A stretch of DNA of 64,000 nt from Hymenobacter arizonensis (GCF_900115775.1 NZ_FOXS01000005.1:62001-126000); one strand, 5' to 3'; counted from the first letter of the stretch, positions 45,201 to 53,650 are shown. Numbers and translations are program-made. The notes: generated from the sequence alone by a model not told the origin.

Positions 45201-46475
45201 ATGCAAACTGTATTCACTTTGGCCCGCTTGCAACGAGCAAGTCTTTTCTTCAGTAGCTGTGTCATCATTGGTATTTTCATTGCCAATTGGTTTCGGATAC
45301 TTCCAAGTATCGGCGTGGCAGGAATAGCGGTTACAGGCATTGTTTACGCCTGCACCTACCGTCGGATAGCGAACTGGGAGATGTGGCCCGTGTTCGGAAG
45401 CTTATTCTCGCTTTATCTATTATTCCTCTCACAGGGGCTAAACACCGATACGGCCAACCTTGGCGAGTACTACCGTGACATAGTGCTGAAGTTGCCTTTT
45501 GTGGCGCTGGTTTTAGGGTTTTGGCTAATGCCTGCAATGCCAAGTCGGTATTTGCGCTGGTTGTGGATTCTATTAATTGGCCTGACGACGGTTGCGGCGG
45601 TTGGAGCGACAATCAACTATTTGCTGCACTTCCGTGAAATCAACGAACTGTATTTGCATTCTAAGGTCATGCCAACGGAGCCAGACCATATCCGATTTAG
45701 TCTCATCATTACCCTAGCTATTGCAGTTGGAGTGCTCTTGTTGGTGCACCAAGCCATATTGCAAAAGTGGCGTCCTTGGCTAATTGTTACCATCGTCTTA
45801 CTAGCAGCTTTTTTGCATTTGCTGTCTGTTCGTAGTGGTCAATTGACTTTCTACGCATTATCGGGCTTAGCCATCATCTGGCTTGTTCTTAAGAAGAAGC
45901 TATGGAAACAGGCAGCCCTAATAGTGACTGCTTTAATACTATTGCTTGCAATTAGCTTCATAGCGTTTCCAACCTTTAACAACAGAGTATATAACACACG
46001 CCTTGATGTAAGTAAGGTCAAGCAAACATCAGCGAAACAAGGGAAGAAGTACTCAATAGCTGCCCGTGTCTACTCATATAAAGCCGCTCTAGGCGTTTGG
46101 CGAGATAATAAAGTGCTGGGGGTAGGGAAAGCAGACTTGGAAGGGGAGATGGCCAAGCGTTATGCCATCTTCTATCCTGAGATGGAATCTGAGTATTACA
46201 TCTTGCCTCATAACCAGTACCTCTACAATCTTGCTGCTCACGGGGGGCTAGGTCTTCTGGTATTTGTTGTCGGCATGTTTTACCCAGCTTGGTGGGCTAG
46301 GCGCAAAAAGGCTCCGCTACTTCTAGCACATTATGTAAGTATTGCACTATCGTTTTTGGTAGAATACACTTTGGAAACGCAGATAGGTTTGGCCTACGTG
46401 CTATTTTTCTTGTTGCTGGCGTTACAAGGGTCGATGCCTACCGAGGATAATGACCCACTTTGGCGGCCTGCGTAA
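45201..46475 (+). CDS. O-antigen ligase-like (Wzy_C) membrane protein
   Basis: From ATG 45201 the protein has 424 residues and about ten or more membrane segments. Its C-terminal half has the Wzy_C/WaaL look: SVRSGQLTFYALSGLAIIW, a periplasmic loop with YSYKAALGVWRDNKVLGVGK, then PHNQYLYNLAAHGGLGLLVF. These proteins join or polymerise surface polysaccharide at the outer face of the inner membrane. The start was set downstream of the rpsJ terminator. The gene is visibly AT-richer than the ribosomal genes on both sides and interrupts the conserved rpsJ-rplC junction, suggesting later insertion. Confidence 0.85.
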   Translation: MQTVFTLARLQRASLFFSSCVIIGIFIANWFRILPSIGVAGIAVTGIVYACTYRRIANWEMWPVFGSLFSLYLLFLSQGLNTDTANLGEYYRDIVLKLPFVALVLGFWLMPAMPSRYLRWLWILLIGLTTVAAVGATINYLLHFREINELYLHSKVMPTEPDHIRFSLIITLAIAVGVLLLVHQAILQKWRPWLIVTIVLLAAFLHLLSVRSGQLTFYALSGLAIIWLVLKKKLWKQAALIVTALILLLAISFIAFPTFNNRVYNTRLDVSKVKQTSAKQGKKYSIAARVYSYKAALGVWRDNKVLGVGKADLEGEMAKRYAIFYPEMESEYYILPHNQYLYNLAAHGGLGLLVFVVGMFYPAWWARRKKAPLLLAHYVSIALSFLVEYTLETQIGLAYVLFFLLLALQGSMPTEDNDPLWRPA

Positions 46476-46539
46476 AGCCTCGATTTTTACATAGAAGGGT
46501 AAGCTAACAGCCTCAGCTAGAAAATATTTCTAACTGTCG

Positions 46540-46571
46540 TTGTGATTCCCGGAGCTTTTTTCCTATCTTTG
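46540..46571 (+). promoter_or_regulatory. Promoter of the rplC (S10/spc) unit
   Basis: TTG at 46540-46542, 21 nt, then TATCTTTG at 46564-46571. It lies 62 nt before the rplC ATG and restores transcription after the inserted ligase-like gene. Confidence 0.8.
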
Positions 46572-46633
46572 CACTCCCTTAGCGAAAACGGCACTCGGTC
46601 GTTTTCTTTTTGTGTCATTTAATCATTAACAGA

Positions 46634-47254
46634 ATGCCTGGCATCATCGGTAAGAAAATCGGTATGACAAGCCTCTTCACTCCGGATGGGAAAAACATTC
46701 CCTGCACGCTCATCGAAGCGGGTCCGTGCGTAGTGACGCAGGTTAAGACTATCGCGAATGACGGCTACACCGCCATTCAAATTGGGTACGGCGAGAAAAA
46801 AGCCAAGAACACCACCAAAGCTTTGGTTGGTCACTTCGCTAAAGCCGGTACCACCCCCAAGAAAAAATTGGTTGAATTCCGCCTCGACGCCGAATCGACC
46901 TACGCCGCTGGCGCTACCATCGACGCTACTCTGTTCGCAGAAGGCGAGTTTGTGGACGTAGTGGGTACTTCTAAAGGTAAGGGATTCCAGGGTGTTGTAA
47001 AGCGTTACAACTTCCAGGGCGTTGGCGGCCAGACTCACGGCCAGCACAACCGTCTGCGTCACCCAGGTTCTATTGGTGCTTGCTCCTGGCCTTCGCGCGT
47101 ATTCAAAGGAATGCGCATGGGTGGCCGCATGGGCAATGACCGTGTAAAAGTGCAAAACCTGAAGGTGATGCGCGTAGTGGGTGATAAGAACCTGATTCTG
47201 GTGAGCGGCTCGATTCCCGGTGCTAAGAATTCTTACGTGGTAATCGAGAAATAG
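46634..47254 (+). CDS. rplC: 50S ribosomal protein L3
   Basis: From ATG 46634 (MPGIIGKKIGMTSLFTPDGK) the protein has 206 residues. The L3 signature FQGVVKRYNFQGVGGQTHGQ and the following HRLRHPGSIGACSWPSRVFK loop reach the peptidyl transferase centre. An upstream in-frame ATG (46610) only adds unrelated residues. It is the first gene of this S10 transcript. Confidence 0.98.
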   Translation: MPGIIGKKIGMTSLFTPDGKNIPCTLIEAGPCVVTQVKTIANDGYTAIQIGYGEKKAKNTTKALVGHFAKAGTTPKKKLVEFRLDAESTYAAGATIDATLFAEGEFVDVVGTSKGKGFQGVVKRYNFQGVGGQTHGQHNRLRHPGSIGACSWPSRVFKGMRMGGRMGNDRVKVQNLKVMRVVGDKNLILVSGSIPGAKNSYVVIEK

Positions 47255-47262
47255 ACTATAAT

Positions 47263-47901
47263 ATGGAACTCTCAGTTTATAGCCTCAAAGGCGAAGACAC
47301 CGGCCGCAAGGTGACCCTGTCTGACGCCATCTTCGGTCTCGAAGTAAACGAGCACGTGATGTACTTGGACGTGAAGCAGTACCTGGCCAACCAGCGCCAG
47401 GGCACGCACAAGTCCAAGCAGCGCAACGAGGTGCACGGCACCACGAAGAAGCTCAAGAAACAAAAAGGTACGGGCGGTGCCCGTGCTGGCAGCATGAAGT
47501 CGGGTGTGTTCGTAGGTGGTGGCCGGATGTTCGGTCCTCAGCCCCGCGACTACAGCTTCAAGCTGAACAAGAAGACTAAGCGCGTAGCTCGCCTCTCGGC
47601 TCTGTCGAGCCTGGCTAAAGATGGCAAAATCTCCCTCGTGGAGAACATCGCCATGGATGCTCCCCGCACCAAGGACTTCCTCGCCATCCTGAACGGCCTC
47701 AAGCTGAACAATGGCAAAAAGACCATGCTTGTTACCGGTGAGGTTAACAAGAACGTTGTTCTCAGCGCCCGCAACCTGCAGAAAGTGACCGTGTCGACGC
47801 CCATCGGCCTCAACACCCACGACTTGCTGAACACGGACACGCTGCTGATTTCGGAAGACGGCATGGCTTCATTGGTTGAACTCTATAGCACCGCCGAATA
47901 A
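47263..47901 (+). CDS. rplD: 50S ribosomal protein L4
   Basis: The 212-residue protein lines the exit tunnel with the loop KQKGTGGARAGSMKSGVFVG and GGRMFGPQPRDYSFKLNKK. It regulates the S10 operon in some bacteria, but no L4 leader was looked for beyond the promoter region. Its stop overlaps the rplW ATG by one base. Confidence 0.98.
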   Translation: MELSVYSLKGEDTGRKVTLSDAIFGLEVNEHVMYLDVKQYLANQRQGTHKSKQRNEVHGTTKKLKKQKGTGGARAGSMKSGVFVGGGRMFGPQPRDYSFKLNKKTKRVARLSALSSLAKDGKISLVENIAMDAPRTKDFLAILNGLKLNNGKKTMLVTGEVNKNVVLSARNLQKVTVSTPIGLNTHDLLNTDTLLISEDGMASLVELYSTAE

Positions 47902-48188
47902 TGAGCACGCTGAAACGCCCCATCGTGACCGAAAAGGCCACCGGCCTCAACGAAAAAGGTCGCTACACTTTTGAAGTGGAGCGCACGGCCAACAAAGTGC
48001 AAATCAAGAAGGACATCGAAACGCTGTACGGCGTGACGGTAACCGACATCAACACGATGCGCACCATTGGCAAAGTAAAGTCGAAAGGCACCAAGACCGG
48101 CCAGGTGACCGGCCGTCGCGCCCACGGCAAAAAAGCTATTGTTACCGTGAAAGAAGGCGATGTAATCGACTTCTACGGCAACTTGTAG
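47901..48188 (+). CDS. rplW: 50S ribosomal protein L23
   Basis: The 95-residue protein sits at the exit-tunnel mouth and docks trigger factor and SRP. The family pattern RPIVTEKATGLNEKGRYTFE and TANKVQIKKDIETLYGVTV is clear. It is translationally coupled to rplD by TAATG. Confidence 0.97.
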   Translation: MSTLKRPIVTEKATGLNEKGRYTFEVERTANKVQIKKDIETLYGVTVTDINTMRTIGKVKSKGTKTGQVTGRRAHGKKAIVTVKEGDVIDFYGNL

Positions 48189-48240
48189 GCCTACCGCTTC
48201 GCCACATAATTTTTCGCCGCAAAAGCACAACTAGCTAGTA

Positions 48241-49068
48241 ATGGCACTTAAAAAACTCAGACCAACCAGCCCAGGGCAGCGCTTCCGCGTTGCGCCGGCG
48301 TTCGACGAGATAACGACGTCGACCCCGGAGAAGTCCTTGATGACTTCCCTCCCCAAATCGGGTGGCCGGAACTCTTCCGGTAAAATGTCCAACCGCTACA
48401 TCGGCGGTGGTCATAAAACCCAATATCGTATCGTGGACTTCAAGCGCGACAAAGCCGGTGTTCCGGCCGTGGTGAAGACCATCGAGTACGACCCCAACCG
48501 TACCGCCCGTATCGCTCTGCTGAACTATGCAGACGGCGAGAAGCGCTACATCATCGCACCCGCCGGCATGACCGTGGGTACGACGGTTGTATCGGGCACG
48601 GGCGTAGCTCCCGAAGTGGGCAATACATTGCCGCTGCGCGAGATTCCCCTCGGTACCATCCTCCACAACATTGAGTTGCAGCCCGGTCAGGGCGCGGCCA
48701 TGGCCCGCTCGGCTGGCACCTACGCCCAAATCGTAGCCCGCGAAGAGAAATACGCCACGTTGAAATTGCCTTCCGGCGAAATGCGCATGGTCCTCGTGAC
48801 TTGCATGGCCACGGTTGGTACCGTTTCGAATGGTGACCACATGAACACCCGGATGGGTAAGGCAGGCCGTAACCGGTGGGCTGGTCGTCGTCCTCGCGTT
48901 CGTGGTGTAGCCATGAACCCAGTCGACCACCCCATGGGTGGTGGTGAAGGCAAATCGTCGGGTGGTCACCCACGTAGCCGCAACGGTATTTTGGCTAAGG
49001 GCCAGAAGACCCGCAACAAGAACAAGTATTCGGAGAACCTGATTGTGAGCCGCAAAGGCAAGAAGTAA
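48241..49068 (+). CDS. rplB: 50S ribosomal protein L2
   Basis: The 275-residue protein is needed for subunit joining and peptidyl transfer. It has SGKMSNRYIGGGHKTQYRIV and the signature RGVAMNPVDHPMGGGEGKSS, including the functionally important His. The basic end is normal. Confidence 0.99.
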   Translation: MALKKLRPTSPGQRFRVAPAFDEITTSTPEKSLMTSLPKSGGRNSSGKMSNRYIGGGHKTQYRIVDFKRDKAGVPAVVKTIEYDPNRTARIALLNYADGEKRYIIAPAGMTVGTTVVSGTGVAPEVGNTLPLREIPLGTILHNIELQPGQGAAMARSAGTYAQIVAREEKYATLKLPSGEMRMVLVTCMATVGTVSNGDHMNTRMGKAGRNRWAGRRPRVRGVAMNPVDHPMGGGEGKSSGGHPRSRNGILAKGQKTRNKNKYSENLIVSRKGKK

Positions 49069-49071
49069 TAT

Positions 49072-49350
49072 ATGGCACGTTCACTCAAAAAAGGGCCGTA
49101 CATTGACTTCCGGCTGGAAAAGAAAGTCACGGCACTCGAAACGGCTGGTAAGAAATCGGTGGTAAAGACTTGGTCGCGCCGCTCGATGATTTCCCCCGAT
49201 TTCGTTGGCCACACGTTCGCTGTTCACAACGGCAATAAGTTCATCCCGGTGTATGTGACCGAGAACATGGTAGGACACAAGTTGGGCGAATTTGCCCCGA
49301 CGCGTAACTTCCGTGGTCACGTCGCCAAAAAAGATAAAGGCAAGCGCTAA
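49072..49350 (+). CDS. rpsS: 30S ribosomal protein S19
   Basis: The 92-residue protein of the 30S head has the conserved ARSLKKGPYIDFRLEKKV, KTWSRRSMISPDFVGHTFAV and KLGEFAPTRNFRGH. It starts 3 bp after rplB. Confidence 0.98.
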   Translation: MARSLKKGPYIDFRLEKKVTALETAGKKSVVKTWSRRSMISPDFVGHTFAVHNGNKFIPVYVTENMVGHKLGEFAPTRNFRGHVAKKDKGKR

Positions 49351-49351
49351 G

Positions 49352-49774
49352 ATGGAAGCAGTAGCAAAACTCCGCAATGTGCCGACCTCGCCTCGTAAGA
49401 TGCGTTTGGTGGCCGACCTCGTGCGCGGCAAGAAAGTAACGCAAGCCCTGGGCCTGCTGCGCTTCGAAGCCAACATCGGCGCCGAGAAGATTGAGAAACT
49501 GCTCCTTTCGGCCTTGGCCAACTGGCAGCAGCACAACGAAGAAGAGCGGATTGAGGACGCAAACCTCTACATCAGCGAAATCTTCGTGGACGAAGGACGC
49601 CAGCTGAAGCGCCTGCGCCCCGCCCCCCAGGGCCGTGGCCACCGCATTCGCAAGCGCAGCAACCACGTGACGCTGAAAATCGACACGAAAGTGGAGAAAC
49701 TCGGCAAGAAAACCACCGAGCACGCCAAGCAAGTTGGTACTACCGAAAAACCTAAGGCCGACGCCAAATCCTAA
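49352..49774 (+). CDS. rplV: 50S ribosomal protein L22
   Basis: From ATG 49352 (MEAVAKLRNVPTSPRKMRLV) the protein has 140 residues, with the tunnel hairpin near RLRPAPQGRGHRIRKRSNHV. The upstream in-frame ATG at 49292 lies inside rpsS and was rejected. A charged tail of about 25 residues follows the family core. Confidence 0.96.
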   Translation: MEAVAKLRNVPTSPRKMRLVADLVRGKKVTQALGLLRFEANIGAEKIEKLLLSALANWQQHNEEERIEDANLYISEIFVDEGRQLKRLRPAPQGRGHRIRKRSNHVTLKIDTKVEKLGKKTTEHAKQVGTTEKPKADAKS

Positions 49775-49780
49775 TTTAGT

Positions 49781-50671
49781 ATGGGACAGAAAGTAAATCC
49801 GGTTGGCTTCCGCTTGGGAGTAATCAAAGGCTGGGACTCCAACTGGTACGGCGGCAAGGACTTCGCCGAGAAATTGGTGGAGGACGAGAAAATCCGCAAG
49901 TACATCAACGCTCGCATTCAGAAAGGTGGCATCAGCCGCATTGTGATTGAGCGCACCCTGAAGCGCATCACCATCACTATCAATACGGCTCGTCCGGGTG
50001 TGGTAATTGGTAAAGGCGGCCAGGAAGTTGACAAGATTAAGGACGAGCTGAAGCAAATCACCAGCAAAGACGTTCAAATCAACATCTTCGAAATCAAGCG
50101 TCCGGAGTTGGATGCCAAGCTGGTAGGCGAGAGCATCGCCCAGCAGCTGGCCGCTCGTATCTCCTTCCGTCGCGCCATGAAAATGTCGATTCAGGCGGCT
50201 ATGCGTGTTGGTGCCGAAGGCATCAAGATTCAGTGCGGTGGCCGTCTCGGCGGTGCTGAAATTGCCCGTTCGGAGCAGTACAAAGAAGGTCGTACGCCGC
50301 TGCACACGCTGCGCGCTGACATCGACTACGCTTTGTCGGAAGCTCAGACTGTGTATGGCAAAATTGGCATCAAGGTGTGGGTAATGCGCGGTGAGGTGTT
50401 CGGCAAGCCCGACCTCTCGCCCAACCAGCAGCTCACCAACCCCGGTGGCGATGCCGGTGGACGTCGTGACGACCGTGGCCCCCGTGGCGAGCGTCGTGAA
50501 GGCGACCGCGGCCCGCGTCGTGACGGTGGTGCCGGTGGCCGTGGTGGCAACGACCGTGGCGGCAACGCCGGTGGTGGTGCTCCCCGCGGCGACAACGCCG
50601 GTCCCCGTCGCAATGGCCCCGCCCAGGGTGGCGGAGCTGCCGGCGGTGCTGCTCGCGGCCCGCGTCGCTAG
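49781..50671 (+). CDS. rpsC: 30S ribosomal protein S3 with long Gly/Arg/Asp-rich tail
   Basis: The 296-residue protein has a normal core (about 1-210): the KH domain with RPGVVIGKGGQEVDKIKDEL and the C-terminal domain with GRLGGAEIARSEQYKEGRTP and YGKIGIKVWVMRGEVF. About 80 further residues are low complexity, made of Gly, Arg, Asp, Asn and Pro with repeated RGG/RRD-like units, and should be disordered. S3 lies at the mRNA entry channel, so the tail could touch RNA. Shorter tails occur in some Bacteroidota, but this one is long. Confidence 0.97.
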   Translation: MGQKVNPVGFRLGVIKGWDSNWYGGKDFAEKLVEDEKIRKYINARIQKGGISRIVIERTLKRITITINTARPGVVIGKGGQEVDKIKDELKQITSKDVQINIFEIKRPELDAKLVGESIAQQLAARISFRRAMKMSIQAAMRVGAEGIKIQCGGRLGGAEIARSEQYKEGRTPLHTLRADIDYALSEAQTVYGKIGIKVWVMRGEVFGKPDLSPNQQLTNPGGDAGGRRDDRGPRGERREGDRGPRRDGGAGGRGGNDRGGNAGGGAPRGDNAGPRRNGPAQGGGAAGGAARGPRR

Positions 50672-50683
50672 AACAAGTCAAGT

Positions 50684-50724
50684 CATTTCGCTTCGTTTGC
50701 CGCTTTGGTGAACGAAGCGAAATG
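50684..50724. repeat. Hairpin in the rpsC-rplP gap
   Basis: The perfect 14-bp inverted repeat CATTTCGCTTCGTT/AACGAAGCGAAATG encloses a 13-nt loop. There is no T-tract. It lies 13 bp after the rpsC stop. Confidence 0.8.
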
Positions 50725-50776
50725 TTCGACTGTTCGCCCCTCTCTATTACAGAACACTCTCTTTTATTAAAATCAA

Positions 50777-51202
50777 ATGTTACAACCGAAAAGGACCAAG
50801 TATCGCAAGATGCAAAAGGGTCGCGTAACAGGCCTCGCCTACCGCGGCAGCTCCATAGACTTCGGTTCGTTCGCTATCAAGTCGCTAGAGGTTTCTTGGA
50901 TTACGGCCCGCCAGATTGAGGCAGCTCGTATCGCCATGACCCGCGCCATGAAACGCGAAGGGCAAGTATGGATTCGCATTTTCCCCGACAAACCCATTAC
51001 CAAGAAGCCTGCTGAAGTGCGGATGGGTAAGGGTAAAGGTTCGCCCGAGTATTGGGTGGCCTGCGTTAAGCCCGGCCAAATCATGTTCGAGTCGGACGGT
51101 GTTTCGCTGGAAGTAGCCAAAGAATCGCTGCGTCTGGCGGCTCAGAAGCTGCCCGTAAAAACTTCATTCGTGGTTCGCCGCGACTATACGGACGCTGCCT
51201 AA
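50777..51202 (+). CDS. rplP: 50S ribosomal protein L16
   Basis: The 141-residue protein contacts tRNA near the A site. The conserved MLQPKRTKYRKMQKGRV, the RAMKREGQVWIRIFPDKP signature and KPAEVRMGKGKGSPEYWVA are present. It is separated from rpsC by a 105-bp gap with a hairpin. Confidence 0.98.
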   Translation: MLQPKRTKYRKMQKGRVTGLAYRGSSIDFGSFAIKSLEVSWITARQIEAARIAMTRAMKREGQVWIRIFPDKPITKKPAEVRMGKGKGSPEYWVACVKPGQIMFESDGVSLEVAKESLRLAAQKLPVKTSFVVRRDYTDAA

Positions 51203-51205
51203 GTC

Positions 51206-51421
51206 ATGAAAAACAAGACCGACCTCAAAGGCCTTTCAGTTGAAGCCCTGAAAGAGCAAATCAAAACCGAGCAGGCTCAGGGCCAGCAGTTGCGTTTCGC
51301 TCATGCGATTTCGCCCCTGGAGAACCCCGCCCGCCTCAAGGCCAACCGTAAAAACGTCGCCCGCTTGCTCACCGAGCAGACTCGTCGGAACAACGAGCAG
51401 GCCACTAACACCGCTCAATAA
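51206..51421 (+). CDS. rpmC: 50S ribosomal protein L29
   Basis: The 71-residue two-helix protein of the exit-tunnel rim. It starts MKNKTDLKGLSVEALKEQIK and has the Arg/Ala/Asn-rich second helix (NPARLKANRKNVARLLTEQ). It is 3 bp from both neighbours. Confidence 0.95.
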   Translation: MKNKTDLKGLSVEALKEQIKTEQAQGQQLRFAHAISPLENPARLKANRKNVARLLTEQTRRNNEQATNTAQ

Positions 51422-51424
51422 CCG

Positions 51425-51724
51425 ATGGCAACCGACGTAACAACCCAAGACCAAACCGCTGCCGCTGAAGCTTCGCGCAACCTGCGCAAAGAAATCACCG
51501 GCACGGTAACGAGCTCGAAGATGGACAAGTCCATCACCGTAGCTGTGGTGCAGAAGCAAAAGCACCCCATGTACGGCAAGTTCGTGACCAAGACCACGAA
51601 ATTCCACGCCCACGACGAGAACAACGAGTGTGGCGAAGGCGACACGGTCCTCATCATGAGCACCCGCCCGCTGAGCAAGACCAAGCGGTGGCGCCTGGTG
51701 GAAATTATTGAACGCGCTAAGTAA
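51425..51724 (+). CDS. rpsQ: 30S ribosomal protein S17
   Basis: The 99-residue OB-fold protein has the core LRKEITGTVTSSKMDKSITV, HPMYGKFVTKTTKFHAHDE and the end TRPLSKTKRWRLVEI. A polar N-terminal extension of about 15 residues precedes the core. Confidence 0.97.
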   Translation: MATDVTTQDQTAAAEASRNLRKEITGTVTSSKMDKSITVAVVQKQKHPMYGKFVTKTTKFHAHDENNECGEGDTVLIMSTRPLSKTKRWRLVEIIERAK

Positions 51725-51733
51725 TCCAGACAA

Positions 51734-52102
51734 ATGATACAGCAAGAATCCCGCCTGACGGTTGCCGACAATAGCGGCGCCAAGGAAGTCCTCTGCATCC
51801 GTGTCCTGGGTGGCACGGGCAAGAAATACGCCAGCGTTGGCGACAAGATTGTGGTAGCCATCAAGTCGGCTATCCCTTCCGGTAACGCCAAGAAAGGCAC
51901 CGTGAGCAAGGCCGTAGTAGTTCGCGTGAAGAAGGAAGTACGCCGCAAAGACGGTTCGTACATCCGCTTCGACGACAACGCTGCCGTGTTGCTCAACAAC
52001 AACGACGAGCCCCGCGGCACGCGCATCTTCGGCCCAGTGGCCCGGGAGCTGCGTGAGCGTCAGTTCATGAAAATTGTATCCTTAGCCCCCGAAGTACTCT
52101 AA
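51734..52102 (+). CDS. rplN: 50S ribosomal protein L14
   Basis: The 122-residue protein, at the subunit interface, starts MIQQESRLTVADNSGAKEVL and has the conserved basic loop VVVRVKKEVRRKDGSYIRFD and RGTRIFGPVARELRE. Length is exactly typical. Confidence 0.99.
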   Translation: MIQQESRLTVADNSGAKEVLCIRVLGGTGKKYASVGDKIVVAIKSAIPSGNAKKGTVSKAVVVRVKKEVRRKDGSYIRFDDNAAVLLNNNDEPRGTRIFGPVARELRERQFMKIVSLAPEVL

Positions 52103-52105
52103 GCT

Positions 52106-52435
52106 ATGGCTATCAAGAAAGCAGACCCCGTACAACTGCACGTGAAGTCGGGCGACACCGTTAAGGTGATTGCTGGCGACGAGCGCGGCAAGACCGGCGT
52201 TATTAAGTCGGTAAACCGGGTGACCCAGCGCGTAATCGTTGAAGGTCTGAACCTGGTGACGAAACACAACAAGCCGAGCGCCAAATCGCCCCAGGGCGGC
52301 ATCACCAAGATGGAGGCGCCCATGCACGTAAGCAATGTGCAGGCTATCAACCCCACCACCGGTGAGCGTGTGCGCAAAGGCGAAGCGGCTTCGGCAGCTC
52401 CGACTACTAAGCGTGCCACCGCCAAAACGGCGTAA
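52106..52435 (+). CDS. rplX: 50S ribosomal protein L24
   Basis: The 109-residue assembly-initiator protein has a KOW motif in VKSGDTVKVIAGDERGKTGV and the conserved GGITKMEAPMHVSNV. A short Ala/Thr/Lys tail follows. Confidence 0.97.
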   Translation: MAIKKADPVQLHVKSGDTVKVIAGDERGKTGVIKSVNRVTQRVIVEGLNLVTKHNKPSAKSPQGGITKMEAPMHVSNVQAINPTTGERVRKGEAASAAPTTKRATAKTA

Positions 52436-52449
52436 TTGCCCCCTGCATC

Positions 52450-53004
52450 ATGGCACGTCTCAAAGACATTTATAAGAAAGACATCGTACCCGCGCTCCAG
52501 GAGAAATTCCAGTTCAAGAGCATCATGCAGGTACCTCGTGTCACCAAAATCTGCATCAACCGCGGCATTGGCGCAGCGGTAGCTGACAAGAAATTGGTCG
52601 ACAACGGCGTGGATGAGCTGACGGTTATCACCGGTCAGAAAGCCATTGCCACCATCGCCAAGAAGTCGGTGTCGAACTTTAAGCTCCGCGAAGGCATGCC
52701 CATCGGAGCTAAAGTAACGCTGCGCGGCGAGCGCATGTACGAGTTCATGGACCGTCTCCTGACAGTGGCCCTGCCCCGCGTACGTGACTTCAAAGGCATC
52801 AACGATAAAGGTTTCGATGGTCGTGGCAACTACACGCTCGGCGTGAAGGAGCAAATCATCTTCCCCGAAATCTCGATTGACAAAATCAAGAGCATCTCGG
52901 GCATGGACATTACGTTCGTGACCAGCGCCGAAAATGACGAGCAGAGCTACGAACTGCTTAAGGCGTTCGGTATGCCCTTCGCTAACGCTAACAAAGAAGC
53001 TTAA
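52450..53004 (+). CDS. rplE: 50S ribosomal protein L5
   Basis: The 184-residue protein binds 5S rRNA and the P-site tRNA. Family motifs are IMQVPRVTKICINRGIG, FKLREGMPIGAKVTLRGERM and the C-terminal GMDITFVTSAENDEQSYELL. Length is normal. Confidence 0.98.
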   Translation: MARLKDIYKKDIVPALQEKFQFKSIMQVPRVTKICINRGIGAAVADKKLVDNGVDELTVITGQKAIATIAKKSVSNFKLREGMPIGAKVTLRGERMYEFMDRLLTVALPRVRDFKGINDKGFDGRGNYTLGVKEQIIFPEISIDKIKSISGMDITFVTSAENDEQSYELLKAFGMPFANANKEA

Positions 53005-53016
53005 TCTCCCGAACTC

Positions 53017-53286
53017 ATGGCTAAAGAATCCATCAAAGCACGGGAGCGCAAGCGCATTGCCACCGTGGCCCGCTACGCTGAGAAGCGCAAGGCTCTGAAA
53101 GCTGCCGGCGACTACGAAGGTCTCGACAAACTGCCCAAAAACGCTTCGCCCGTGCGCCTGCACAACCGCGACATGATTGACGGCCGTCCCCGCGGCTACA
53201 TGCGCAAGTTTGGCATCAGCCGCGTACGCTTCCGCGAAATGGCTCTCGCCGGGAAGATTCCTGGTGTGACCAAGTCGAGCTGGTAA
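53017..53286 (+). CDS. rpsN: 30S ribosomal protein S14 (zinc-free type)
   Basis: The 89-residue protein has no cysteines, so it is the zinc-independent form. It has the conserved signature RGYMRKFGISRVRFREMALA and the end GKIPGVTKSSW. It is the last gene before a terminator, so the spc gene order is broken transcriptionally here. Confidence 0.97.
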   Translation: MAKESIKARERKRIATVARYAEKRKALKAAGDYEGLDKLPKNASPVRLHNRDMIDGRPRGYMRKFGISRVRFREMALAGKIPGVTKSSW

Positions 53287-53312
53287 TCCAGTCAGGCTTA
53301 TCGCAAAATCAG

Positions 53313-53343
53313 AAAAGCTCCCAAGCAATTGGGGGCTTTTTTT
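53313..53343 (+). terminator. Terminator after rpsN
   Basis: The stem AAAAGCTCCCAA pairs with TTGGGGGCTTTT (one G-U pair) across a GCAA tetraloop, followed by a T-tract, 26 nt after the stop. Confidence 0.9.
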
Positions 53344-53439
53344 GTGGGTGCCGCATCTTAGCTACCTAAACTTAGGAAGGGCTAACAGTAGGGGAGAGAC
53401 CTTAAGTAAGAAAGTTTCAGAGTGATTTATGCAGTGCAC

Positions 53440-53471
53440 TTGCATAAGTGTCACATTATCCGTTACCTTTG
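53440..53471 (+). promoter_or_regulatory. Upstream promoter of the rpsH unit
   Basis: TTG at 53440-53442, 21 nt, then TACCTTTG at 53464-53471, about 180 bp before rpsH. The leader it would make contains small hairpins (GGGG/CCCC and TTTGGCA/TGCCAAA around 53480-53520). The rpsN-rpsH gap (53287-53650) otherwise has no gene. Confidence 0.75.
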
Positions 53472-53586
53472 CACTCCCAAAAGCTGGGGAAGGCCCCAAA
53501 CCATTTGGCAGGTTGCCAAAAGAAACCATTGGCTGCACCGTCGCCGGGCAAGCCAAGTAGTCTTAACCGAAATTTCGTTGGTCCCG

Positions 53587-53617
53587 TTGGGCACCCGGCG
53601 AAATTTTCTTATCTTTG
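53587..53617 (+). promoter_or_regulatory. Downstream promoter of the rpsH unit
   Basis: TTG at 53587-53589, 20 nt, then TATCTTTG at 53610-53617, 34 nt before ATG 53651. The inverted repeat AAATTTCG/CGAAATTT (53570-53577 and 53599-53606) brackets the -33 element and abuts the -7 box, like an operator. Confidence 0.75.
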
Positions 53618-53650
53618 CGCTCCGAAAAACGCGGACGCATTTAATAATCA

